Of a stretch of 37,028 bases of DNA, positions 15,712 to 23,080 are shown one piece after another (positions within the stretch are counted from its first letter, which is position 1; each line of letters starts with the position of its first letter). The translations under genes were made by a program, and so were the position numbers. Source of the DNA: CAYLPT01 sp964385645 (lineage in GTDB: Bacteria; Armatimonadota; Hebobacteria; Hebobacterales; Hebobacteraceae); the NCBI GenBank assembly GCA_964385645.1, contig CAYLPT010000122.1:1-37028 (forward strand). The letters run 5' to 3'. Below the pieces are notes generated by a model. It was given only the letters and a program-made list of their open reading frames with translations, was not told the DNA's origin and searched no databases.

Positions 15712-18668
15712 GCGAGCCTCCGGCCAGCCTCATCGTCTCGACCTGGAACGGCCGACACCTGCTCGAGACCTGCCTGCCGCGGCTGCTCGAGGCCGTCGCC
15801 TACGCCGGCGGCGACCACGAGATCATCGTCGTTGACGACGCCAGCCACGACGACACCGTCGAGTTCGTCCGGCGGGAGTTCCCCCAGGTGCGGCTGGTGG
15901 CTCTTCGCCGGAACTTGCGCTTCGCGGGAGCGAACAACGCGGGAGCGCGGGCGGCGCGGGGTGAGGTGCTCGTCTTCCTGAACAACGACGTCATCCCCGA
16001 CCGCGATTTCCTCCCCCCCCTCCTGCGCCACTTCGCCGACCCCTCCGTCTTCGCCGCCACCGCCCACATCCGCACTCCCGAGGCCGACCGACCCGGTGGC
16101 CGCTCCCGCGAGACCGGCCTGGTCAGACCCCGGTTCGAGGACGGCTTCTTCGCCCTCCGCCACGAGGAGCCCGTGTCCCGGGAGCCTGTGCCCGTGATCT
16201 ACGCGGGCGGCGGCTCCAGCGCCTACCGGCGGAGCGCCTTCCTGCGGCTCGGCGGCTTCGACCGGCTCTTCCGGCCCTTCTACTTCGAGGACCTGGATGT
16301 GACCTATCGGGCGCAGAAGGCAGGCTTGCGCGTGCTCTTCGAGCCCCGCAGTCGCGTGCTGCACAAGCACCGCCAGACGAACAGCCCCCGGAACTTCCCC
16401 GGGGGCTACGTTGACCGTATGTTCGAGAAGAACCAGCTCCTCTTCACCTGGAAGGTCCTGACCGACCGGGAGTACCTGAGCGCGCACTTCCGGTCGCTGT
16501 GGCGGCGGCTGATGCGGCCCCGCGACCACCCCCACCTGGTCGCCTCGTTCCTCCGCGCGGCGCGGCAGCTCCCCGAGCTGCTCATCAAGCGCCACCGCGC
16601 GCGGCCCCACATGCTGCGGCGCGACCGCGACATTGTGACGCGCGCCGCCCCTCTGCCCCAGGAGCTGGCCGCCGACGCCGGCGCTGCCCCCCTCGGCTCC
16701 CTCGGTACCGGCCGGCGGGTGCTGGTGCTGGGGTGCGCGCCGCTGCCCTTTGAGGGCGAGCAGCGGCTCTCGGCGGGGTGCGCGCGTACGTGGCAGATCG
16801 CGGCCGCGCTGCTCGCCGACGACCACCGGGTCACCATCGTCGGCTGGCGGGTGGAGGGCGGATACGAGCGGGAGCGCGATAGGCCGGCCGCGCTGCGGTT
16901 CCGTGGGCAGCACTGCGACTACTACTCGCTGGTGCAGGAGCTCTTTGCGCGAGGCGAGCTGCTGGCGCAGATCGCGGCCTCGGCGCGCCCCGAGGTGATC
17001 GTCGCGGTGGGTGCGCTGGCCGCCGCGGCGGCCGCGCGGCTGGAGACGGAGGCGCCCCTGTGGGCCGACCTGAGCGATGCCGCGCTGGCGGAGGCGCAGG
17101 CCCGCGCGGCTCGCGAGGGCGACGACGCGGCGGTGGCGCAAGCGCTGGAGTGGCAGTGGGCGGCCCTCGCCCGCGCCGACGTGCTGTCGGGGCCGACGCT
17201 CAGGCGCAAGTGGGAGTTGGTTGGCGAGCTGGCGGCCCGGGGGCGACTGCGGGCCGAGGGCTTCGGGCGAGACGTGGTGAAGTGTCTGCCGCTGGCCATT
17301 GAGGGGGGCCGGCGGGAACGGCGGCCGAGGGTGCTGCGGGGACGGACGGCCTCCGACGAGGACGTGATCGTGCTCTGGGCGGGCCAGTACGACGCGTCAG
17401 TGGACGCGGATACATTGTTCGCGGGGGTGACCGAGGCGATGCGCCGGGAGCCGCGCCTCCGGTTTGTCTCCCTGGGCGGCGCCACCTCGCCGGGGGCTCG
17501 CGCGGCCCTGCATGACCTCGAGCGGCGTGCTCGGGAGAGCGGCCTCGGCGAGCGGTTCACCTTCTTGGGCTGGACCTCCCACCACACCACGCAGGACTGC
17601 TACGCGGAGAGCGATATAGGGGTGAGCGTAGACCTGCCGAGCTACCAGTCGCTGCTCGGCGTCCGCTATCGCGTCCTCGACATGCTGCGGGCCCGACTGC
17701 CGGTGATCGTGACCGAGGGCAGCGAGCTCGCCCACGCGGTGAGCGAGCAGCGGCTGGGGCTGACATTCGCGCCGGGCGATGCCCAAGGGCTGCGAGATGC
17801 GATCCTGACGCTCGCGGCCGACGTGTCGCTGCGTCGGCGCTGTGGGGCGCGGGGCCGGGAGTATGTGACGGTCCACCACCTCGCGGAGGAGGTGCTGGCG
17901 CCGCTGCGCGCCTGGGTGCGGGAGCCGAGCCCGGGGCCCGACCGGCTGCCCTTGGAGGGGATCGCGCCCCCGTCGGCCCGGTCGGCGCTCGGCCGCTGCG
18001 CGGAGGCCTGGGAGGCGAAGGGGCCGTGGGCCGGGGCGCGCTGTGTGCTGGCCGGCCTGGGGGCGGCCGCGGCCTGCCTTGCCGTGAAGGCCTTCGTGCG
18101 CCGGCGAGCCACCGCGCGCTGGGGCATCGATCCGCGGGAGCCGGTGGAGCGCGCGCTGATCATCCGGGCGGGTACGGCAGAGCTGACGTGGGAGGTGGCC
18201 GAGCGCATCCGGCGCCACTACCCCTCGGCCGAGGTGGTCGCCCTCGCGCCCTCCTCCGCAGCCGGGCAGACAGGCGCCGGCGCAGACCTGGAGGTGATCG
18301 CGGCGCGGGAGGCGGGCGGGATGGGCTGTCGCCTGGGGCTGGCCCTTGTCCGGCGACTGCGGGCGCGAGGGTTCGACACCGCGGTGGTGGCCGGAGAGGG
18401 GAGCCAGCGCGCGGAGCTGATCGCCCTCCTCGCCACGGGCATGCGCAGGGTCGAGGTGCGTGAGGACGGCGCCGCCCACGTGTTCTGGCTGGCCCCATAT
18501 AAGCCGCTGCTGGTGCTCTTCTCGGCCCTCCTGGGCGCGGTCGAGCGGCTTACGCTGTCGGCGCTCGTGGCGGCGGTGTACGGCTCCCTTCGGGCGGAGG
18601 GGCTCGTGTGGTCGCTCCGGCGCTGCGCAGCGAGCGCCCGGGGCGCGCTGCTACCGCGGCGGAGGTGA
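15708..18668 (+). CDS. Trimodular GT2 + GT4 + half-GT9-like protein
   Basis: A 986-aa protein. Residues 1-320 form a GT2 domain (LIVSTWNGRHLLETC, VVDDASHDDT, NNDVIPD, FEDLDVTYRAQKAG). Residues about 338-745 form a GT-B domain resembling GT4, with an N-terminal RVLVLG strand, a WAGQYD strand in the donor half and a VDLPSYQS/RVLDMLRARLPVI region. A hydrophobic segment lies at about 774-797. From about residue 812 comes the half-GT9-like module (RALIIRAGTAELTW, RRHYPSAEVVALAP, RGFDTAVVAGEG, ELIALLATGM) followed by another hydrophobic stretch. One polypeptide therefore offers two transferase activities plus the recurring module, suggesting sequential addition of two sugars. It starts with GTG in a 4-base overlap. 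The GT2 call is firm, the GT4 call fair, the last domain tentative. Confidence 0.85.
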   Translation: MSEPPASLIVSTWNGRHLLETCLPRLLEAVAYAGGDHEIIVVDDASHDDTVEFVRREFPQVRLVALRRNLRFAGANNAGARAARGEVLVFLNNDVIPDRDFLPPLLRHFADPSVFAATAHIRTPEADRPGGRSRETGLVRPRFEDGFFALRHEEPVSREPVPVIYAGGGSSAYRRSAFLRLGGFDRLFRPFYFEDLDVTYRAQKAGLRVLFEPRSRVLHKHRQTNSPRNFPGGYVDRMFEKNQLLFTWKVLTDREYLSAHFRSLWRRLMRPRDHPHLVASFLRAARQLPELLIKRHRARPHMLRRDRDIVTRAAPLPQELAADAGAAPLGSLGTGRRVLVLGCAPLPFEGEQRLSAGCARTWQIAAALLADDHRVTIVGWRVEGGYERERDRPAALRFRGQHCDYYSLVQELFARGELLAQIAASARPEVIVAVGALAAAAAARLETEAPLWADLSDAALAEAQARAAREGDDAAVAQALEWQWAALARADVLSGPTLRRKWELVGELAARGRLRAEGFGRDVVKCLPLAIEGGRRERRPRVLRGRTASDEDVIVLWAGQYDASVDADTLFAGVTEAMRREPRLRFVSLGGATSPGARAALHDLERRARESGLGERFTFLGWTSHHTTQDCYAESDIGVSVDLPSYQSLLGVRYRVLDMLRARLPVIVTEGSELAHAVSEQRLGLTFAPGDAQGLRDAILTLAADVSLRRRCGARGREYVTVHHLAEEVLAPLRAWVREPSPGPDRLPLEGIAPPSARSALGRCAEAWEAKGPWAGARCVLAGLGAAAACLAVKAFVRRRATARWGIDPREPVERALIIRAGTAELTWEVAERIRRHYPSAEVVALAPSSAAGQTGAGADLEVIAAREAGGMGCRLGLALVRRLRARGFDTAVVAGEGSQRAELIALLATGMRRVEVREDGAAHVFWLAPYKPLLVLFSALLGAVERLTLSALVAAVYGSLRAEGLVWSLRRCAASARGALLPRRR

Positions 18669-18672
18669 GGCC

Positions 18673-19266
18673 GTGCCGGCGCGGGCTGCGGTGTTCCTCG
18701 ATCGCGACGGGACGCTGGTGCGGGAGGTTGACTACCTCACCTCGGCGGCCCAGCTCCGGCTTCTGAGGGGAGCGGCGGCCGCGCTCCGGCGGCTCAACGA
18801 GGCAGGCTTGGCGGTGGTGGTGGTGACCAACCAGTCGGGCGTGGCGCGGGGATTGCTGAGCGAGGCGGAGCTGGAGGCGATCCACGGGGATCTGCGGCGG
18901 CGGCTGGCGCGACACGGCGCGCGCCTGGATGGCGTCTACTACTGCCCCCACCACCCCGAGGCCCCGCTCCCGCGGTATCGGCGGCGGTGCCAGTGTCGGA
19001 AGCCCGCGCCGGGGCTGCTCAGGCGCGCCGCGCGCGAGCTCGGGCTCGACCTGGGGCGCTCATTCGCGGTCGGGGACAGCGCCCGCGATCTAGAGGCGGG
19101 AAAGCGGGCCGGCTGTCGAACCGCGCTGGTGCGCACCGGCTATGGCGCGGCGACCGAGGCCGAGCTGAGGCAGCGCCCAACCCTCGCCGACCATGTGGCG
19201 GACGACCTCTCCGGCGCGGTCGCGTGGATCCTCGGGGTCTGCGGGCCGGGGCCGAGGCGGCGGTGA
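18673..19266 (+). CDS. gmhB: D-glycero-D-manno-heptose 1,7-bisphosphate 7-phosphatase-like HAD (GmhB)
   Basis: A 197-aa HAD phosphatase of the GmhB/histidinol-phosphatase type. The nucleophile motif is FLDRDGTLV (Asp10, Asp12), motif II is TNQSGVARG, the zinc-binding loop is CPHHPE followed by CQCRKP, and motif IV is GDSARDLEAG. GmhB removes the 7-phosphate in ADP- or GDP-heptose synthesis. Its place inside a glycan operon rich in GT9-like (heptosyltransferase-like) domains supports a heptose role over histidine synthesis. No gmhA or hldE/hddA is in the window, so the pathway would be completed elsewhere. It starts at GTG 18673, four bases after the preceding stop. Confidence 0.92.
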   Translation: MPARAAVFLDRDGTLVREVDYLTSAAQLRLLRGAAAALRRLNEAGLAVVVVTNQSGVARGLLSEAELEAIHGDLRRRLARHGARLDGVYYCPHHPEAPLPRYRRRCQCRKPAPGLLRRAARELGLDLGRSFAVGDSARDLEAGKRAGCRTALVRTGYGAATEAELRQRPTLADHVADDLSGAVAWILGVCGPGPRRR

Positions 19267-20207
19267 CCGCGACGCTCGTGATCGCGAACTACAACGGCTG
19301 GAGGCTGCTGGCCGACTCGGTGCCGGCCGCGCTCGAGGCGGCCCGGCGCGCGGGCGGCCACACAGTCGTCATCGCCGACGATGGCAGCACCGACGGCAGC
19401 GTGGACTTCGTCGGCGCCCACTACCCCGATGCCGCTGTGCTTGCGCTGCATCACCGGGGGTTCGGAGAAGCGTGCAACGCCGCCGTGCGCCGGGCCGACG
19501 GCGAGGTCGTGGTGCTCCTGAACAGCGACGTGGTCGTCGCGCCCGACTTCTTGCCCCCGCTGCTCGAGGACCTGGGTGAGCCGGACGTCTTCGCGGTCGG
19601 GTGCCGCCTCACGAACCCCGACGGCACCCTCACCGGCGCCCTCGGGAACCGCACCCGCGGCGAGTGGCGGGGCCCCCTGCTCGCCATCCACCACGAGACC
19701 GACCCCGCGCGCCTGCGCGAGACCTGCCCTCAGCTCTATGCCAACGGCGGCGCGATGGCGGTGCGGCGCGACCGGTGGCTCGCGCTGGGCGGCTTCGACC
19801 CCTTGTACCGGCCGTTCTACTGGGAGGACGTGGACTTGGGCTACCGCGCCTGGGCGCGCGGCTGGCGGGTGCTGTACGAGCCGCGCTCGGTCGTCGCCCA
19901 CCGCCAGGGGGGCACCATCGCCCGCCTGCACGGCCGGCGTCGCGCGGAGCTGATGTCCGCGAAGAACGGCGTGCTCTTCACCTGGAGGAACCTGCTCGAC
20001 CCGGTGTTGCTGCGCCGCACCCTGGCCGCGCAGGCCCGGTGGGCCGCCGACGACGTGCTTATCGGCGGGCTGCCGCCCCGGGCGCGGGCCCTGCGGCTGG
20101 CCCTGCGGCAGCTGCGAGAGGCCGCTCGAGGGCGGGCGAGGGAGCGGCGTGAGCGCATGGTGGGGGACTTGGAGATTCTGCGCCGGGCCGCGGGGGCGGG
20201 AGGATGA
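19263..20207 (+). CDS. GT2 glycosyltransferase
   Basis: A 314-aa GT2 enzyme: ATLVIANYNG, IADDGSTDGSVDF, HRGFGEACNAAVR, metal site NSDVVVAPDF, and the catalytic segment FYWEDVDLGYRAWARGW. It closely resembles the GT2 domain of the gene at 4668 in its acceptor segment (YWED.[ED]LGYRAW.RGW), which suggests duplication within the operon. It starts with GTG sharing bases with the gmhB stop, and its stop overlaps the next ATG. Sugar specificity unknown. Confidence 0.91.
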   Translation: MTATLVIANYNGWRLLADSVPAALEAARRAGGHTVVIADDGSTDGSVDFVGAHYPDAAVLALHHRGFGEACNAAVRRADGEVVVLLNSDVVVAPDFLPPLLEDLGEPDVFAVGCRLTNPDGTLTGALGNRTRGEWRGPLLAIHHETDPARLRETCPQLYANGGAMAVRRDRWLALGGFDPLYRPFYWEDVDLGYRAWARGWRVLYEPRSVVAHRQGGTIARLHGRRRAELMSAKNGVLFTWRNLLDPVLLRRTLAAQARWAADDVLIGGLPPRARALRLALRQLREAARGRARERRERMVGDLEILRRAAGAGG

Positions 20208-20713
20208 ACGCGCCCGCACGCGCCGTCCTGGTTCTGACCTTCGCCCGGCGGGGGGAGGAGGGGGCCATCCGCGCGGTTCTCGACTGGGTGAGGCAGCAGG
20301 CCCCGGCCGCGCGGATCGTCGCCCTCGCCACCCCCGGCTCCGCAGACCCGCTCAGGGCGGCCGGGGTGGAGGAGCTGCTGCTTGTGGGCGCGTCTCCCTC
20401 TGTGCGCGAGGTGGCGCGGGCGGTGCGCGCCGCGCGGCCAGAAACGGCCGTGATCCTGTACGACACCGAACGCCTCTCCGGCCACCTCAAGCTCGAGGTG
20501 GCGGCCCTGGTGAGCGGGGCCGGCGACATCTGGCGCTGGGGACCGGGTGGCGCCGGCCGCCGCGTGGGCCAGGTGGCCCTGGCGGCAACCGCGGCGGCCA
20601 AGGCGGCTGCCGCAGCCTGGCTTCTGCTGACTGGCGCGATGGTGTCGCTTGCGGCCTGGGCCTGCCTGCGGTGGGCCGAGGCGGCGGGAGGGCGTGGTGC
20701 GCGTCGGGTTTGA
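20204..20713 (+). CDS. Stand-alone half-GT9-like protein with C-terminal membrane helix
   Basis: A 169-aa protein with the same plan as the gene at 14079: a half-Rossmann domain (VLVLTFARRGEEGAI, APAARIVALATPG, RPETAVILYDTE, LKLEVAALVSGAG) followed by an Ala/Leu-rich hydrophobic stretch at about residues 125-160. The LEVAALVSGAG segment matches the ALLSGA segment of GT9 enzymes and of the sibling modules. The GT9 C-terminal donor half is absent. Its ATG overlaps the previous stop (ATGA), and its 3' end overlaps the next gene by 17 bases, so it is tightly coupled to glycosyltransferases. Function unknown. Confidence 0.72.
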   Translation: MNAPARAVLVLTFARRGEEGAIRAVLDWVRQQAPAARIVALATPGSADPLRAAGVEELLLVGASPSVREVARAVRAARPETAVILYDTERLSGHLKLEVAALVSGAGDIWRWGPGGAGRRVGQVALAATAAAKAAAAAWLLLTGAMVSLAAWACLRWAEAAGGRGARRV

Positions 20714-21806
20714 CGCACGGGCCCTGGGGGCCGAGCGGCCCTCGGGCGTCGAGCGATATGTGGTGAACCTCCTTCGCGCCCTGTCCCACCTGCCGGACGG
20801 GCCGGAGGTCATCGCGTACACCGACCGGCCGGTCGCCGAGCCCGGCCTCCGGAAGGGCGGCCCGGTGAGGGTATGCGTGGTGCGCGCCCGGCGGGGCTGG
20901 CTGCGCGCGGCTCTGCCCTGGAGGCTGTGGCGGGACCGGGTGGACCTGGTCCACCTGCCCAGCACCATCCTGCCCCCGCTCCTGCCTTGCCCGGCGGTGG
21001 TTACGGTGCACGACCTTGCCTGGCACTACCACCCCGATACCTATGCCCCCGCCGACCTGAGGATGCAGCGACGCGCGGGGCGGTCGGCGCAGCGAGCGGC
21101 TCATGTGATCGCGGTCTCCGAGAGCACGGCCCGGGATGTCCGGCAGGTGCTCGACGTGCCGAGGGAGCGGATCTCGGTGACCCCGTTGGGCGTCTCACCC
21201 TCCTTCTCGCCCGACGGGCCGCGCCTGGCGGCGGACGCCTTCCCGGGCGCGGAGCGACTGAGCGGCGGCTATCTGCTGTACGCGGGGCGGCTGGAGGCGC
21301 GCAAGAACCTGCTGCGACTCGTGGAGGCCTACGCGCAGGTGCGACGGGCCGCGGGGGCGCCGCCGCTCGTGCTGGCCGGGGCGCTGGGCGACTACGCCGA
21401 CGAGGTGGCGAGAGCGGCGCAGCGGGCCGGGGTGGGGGAGGAGGTCATCTTCGCGGGCTACCTGGCGGAGGAGACGCTAGCGGCCGCCTACCGCGGGGCG
21501 ACGGCGGTGGTGTACCCCTCGCTGTACGAGGGCGTGGGGCTGCCGTTGCTGGAGGCGATGGCGTCCGGCGCGCCCGTGGTGACTGCAAACCGCTCCGCGA
21601 TGGCCGAGACGGCCGGGGAGGCGGCCCTGCTGGTGGACCCGGAGAGCGTGAAGGCGATCGCGGAGGCGCTGTGCCGGGTGCTGAGCGATGCGGGGCTGCG
21701 GGCGAGGATGGCGGGAGCAGGCCTGGGGCGCAGCAGGCTCTTCACGTGGGAGCGCACGGCTCAGGAGACCGCCGCGGCGTGGCGGCGCGCGCTTCACGGG
21801 CCATAG
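20697..21806 (+). CDS. GT4 glycosyltransferase (mannosyltransferase-like)
   Basis: A 369-aa GT4 protein of the common type beginning VRVGFDARAL and containing VTVHDLAWHYHPDTY, IAVSESTARDV, LYAGRLEARKNLLRLVEA and the donor loop SLYEGVGLPLLEAMASG (around Glu278 and Glu286). Related enzymes transfer mannose, rhamnose or similar sugars. I choose GTG 20697, which follows a GGGAGG site and lies where homology begins. It is the last gene of the long operon; an 86-base gap with a different promoter type follows. Confidence 0.92.
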   Translation: MRVGFDARALGAERPSGVERYVVNLLRALSHLPDGPEVIAYTDRPVAEPGLRKGGPVRVCVVRARRGWLRAALPWRLWRDRVDLVHLPSTILPPLLPCPAVVTVHDLAWHYHPDTYAPADLRMQRRAGRSAQRAAHVIAVSESTARDVRQVLDVPRERISVTPLGVSPSFSPDGPRLAADAFPGAERLSGGYLLYAGRLEARKNLLRLVEAYAQVRRAAGAPPLVLAGALGDYADEVARAAQRAGVGEEVIFAGYLAEETLAAAYRGATAVVYPSLYEGVGLPLLEAMASGAPVVTANRSAMAETAGEAALLVDPESVKAIAEALCRVLSDAGLRARMAGAGLGRSRLFTWERTAQETAAAWRRALHGP

Positions 21807-21831
21807 GCAAGCGCGAGAGCGCCCACAGGGC

Positions 21832-21858
21832 TGAAACCGATGTCAGGGCCTATTCGTA
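21832..21858 (+). promoter_or_regulatory. Possible ECF-type autoregulatory promoter
   Basis: TGAAAC at 21832-21837 and CGTA at 21855-21858 lie 17 bases apart. This is close to the TGAAAC-16-CGTA pattern of SigW-like ECF sigma factors, and it lies directly before an ECF sigma gene, as expected for autoregulation. Predicted transcription start is near 21865, upstream of the chosen ATG at 21893. The spacing is one base longer than the SigW consensus. Confidence 0.45.
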
Positions 21859-21892
21859 TGAAGAGGCGATGGCGACCACCGGAGCGATGCTG

Positions 21893-22462
21893 ATGGCGGG
21901 GCCGGCGCAAGCGGCGGAGGACGAGATCCTCGTCCAGCGCTGCCTCGACGGCCAGGCGGGCGCCTTCGATGCCCTGGTTGCGAGCCATCACCGGCGCGTC
22001 TACAACCTCGTGTACCGGATGGTGGGGAATGCAGAGGACGCGATGGACCTGACCCAGGAGGCGTTCTTGCGGGCCTACTCGAAGCTGCACACCTTCGAGC
22101 GCGGCCGGCCCTTCCTCGCCTGGCTGCGGCGGATCGCGACGAACCTGTGCATTGACCACCTGCGACGGCAGGGCTCGCCGGATGTCTCGCTCGACGAGCG
22201 AACGGAGTCCGGGGCCCAGCACGCCGACACCAGCCCCGGGGCCTCCCCGGAGGAGGCGCTGGAGGTGTCGGAGGACGCGCGGCGGGTGCTCGACGCGGTA
22301 TATCGGCTGCCGCCCAGGCAGCGGGCGGCGCTCGTGCTGCGCTATGTAGACGGGATGAAGGTGGCGGAGATCGCCCGCGCCCTGCGAGTGCCCGAGGGCA
22401 CAGTGAAGACGATGCTGTTCCGCGGGCGGCAGGCGGTGCGGGAGATGGTGGGAGAGCTATGA
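21893..22462 (+). CDS. ECF (extracytoplasmic function) RNA polymerase sigma factor
   Basis: A 189-aa sigma-70 family protein with region 2 (YNLVYRMVGNAEDAMDLTQE, LAWLRRIATNLCIDHLRR) and region 4 (LPPRQRAALVLRYVDGMKVAE, VPEGTVKTMLFRGRQ). It directs transcription of an envelope-related regulon. I pick the ATG at 21893, which has GGAG eight bases upstream and follows the predicted promoter; an ATG at 21869 would add eight residues. Its stop overlaps the anti-sigma ATG (ATGA), showing translational coupling and hence stoichiometric production of the pair. Confidence 0.94.
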   Translation: MAGPAQAAEDEILVQRCLDGQAGAFDALVASHHRRVYNLVYRMVGNAEDAMDLTQEAFLRAYSKLHTFERGRPFLAWLRRIATNLCIDHLRRQGSPDVSLDERTESGAQHADTSPGASPEEALEVSEDARRVLDAVYRLPPRQRAALVLRYVDGMKVAEIARALRVPEGTVKTMLFRGRQAVREMVGEL

Positions 22463-23067
22463 ACATGAGACGAGGGACGATGAGCTGCTCTCGGGTGCGG
22501 GGGCTGCTGGAGGAGTACCACGAGGGCTCTCTGCCTGCAGGGGAGGAGGCAGGGGTGGCCGCGCATCTGTCGCGCTGCGACAGCTGTGAGAGCGAGTGGC
22601 GGCAGATCGCGCGCTTCGCCGCCGTGCTGGGCGGCCTGCCAGCGGCTGATCCGGGCGCAGGGCTGGTCGGCGCCATCTCGGCGCGGGCGGCCGCTCTGCC
22701 GTCGCCCAGGGAGCGGTGGCTGGCAGAGCTTGGCGGACGGCGGCTGGCGGCCGCAGTGGGGGTGTGCGTGGTGGCGCTGGCGGGCGTGCGCTATCTCGCC
22801 GCCCTGGGGCTGGAGCCTGTGGAGGCATGGGCCGCGGGGCTGGTGAGTTCCGCGGTGGGATGGCTGGCCGCGGTGGTCTCGGCAGGCGGGCCGCTTGCGC
22901 GGGCGCTGGCAGGGGTGGCGGGCGCGTTCCGGCTGGCGGCCGACGCCGCGGCTCCCACCGTCGGCCTCTACCTGGCGGCCGAGGTGGCCGCGGTGGCGGC
23001 AGTGGTGCTCGTGTTGTCCTGGGCCCGGGTACGGGTCCATGGGCGCGTGGTCGGCCTCGTGGTGTGA
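22459..23067 (+). CDS. Zinc-binding (zf-HC2/ZAS) transmembrane anti-sigma factor
   Basis: A 202-aa protein with the ZAS motif at its N-terminus (Cys10, then His36-x3-Cys40-x2-Cys43), which in this family binds the partner sigma factor in the cytoplasm. Hydrophobic segments follow at about residues 95-112, 120-150 and 168-190, anchoring it in the membrane. It should hold the adjacent ECF sigma factor inactive until an envelope signal arrives. GGAGAG precedes the ATG, which overlaps the sigma stop. The next gene follows after 13 bases, so it may encode the sensory or target partner. Confidence 0.9.
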   Translation: MNMRRGTMSCSRVRGLLEEYHEGSLPAGEEAGVAAHLSRCDSCESEWRQIARFAAVLGGLPAADPGAGLVGAISARAAALPSPRERWLAELGGRRLAAAVGVCVVALAGVRYLAALGLEPVEAWAAGLVSSAVGWLAAVVSAGGPLARALAGVAGAFRLAADAAAPTVGLYLAAEVAAVAAVVLVLSWARVRVHGRVVGLVV

Positions 23068-23080
23068 AGGAGATGCCCCG

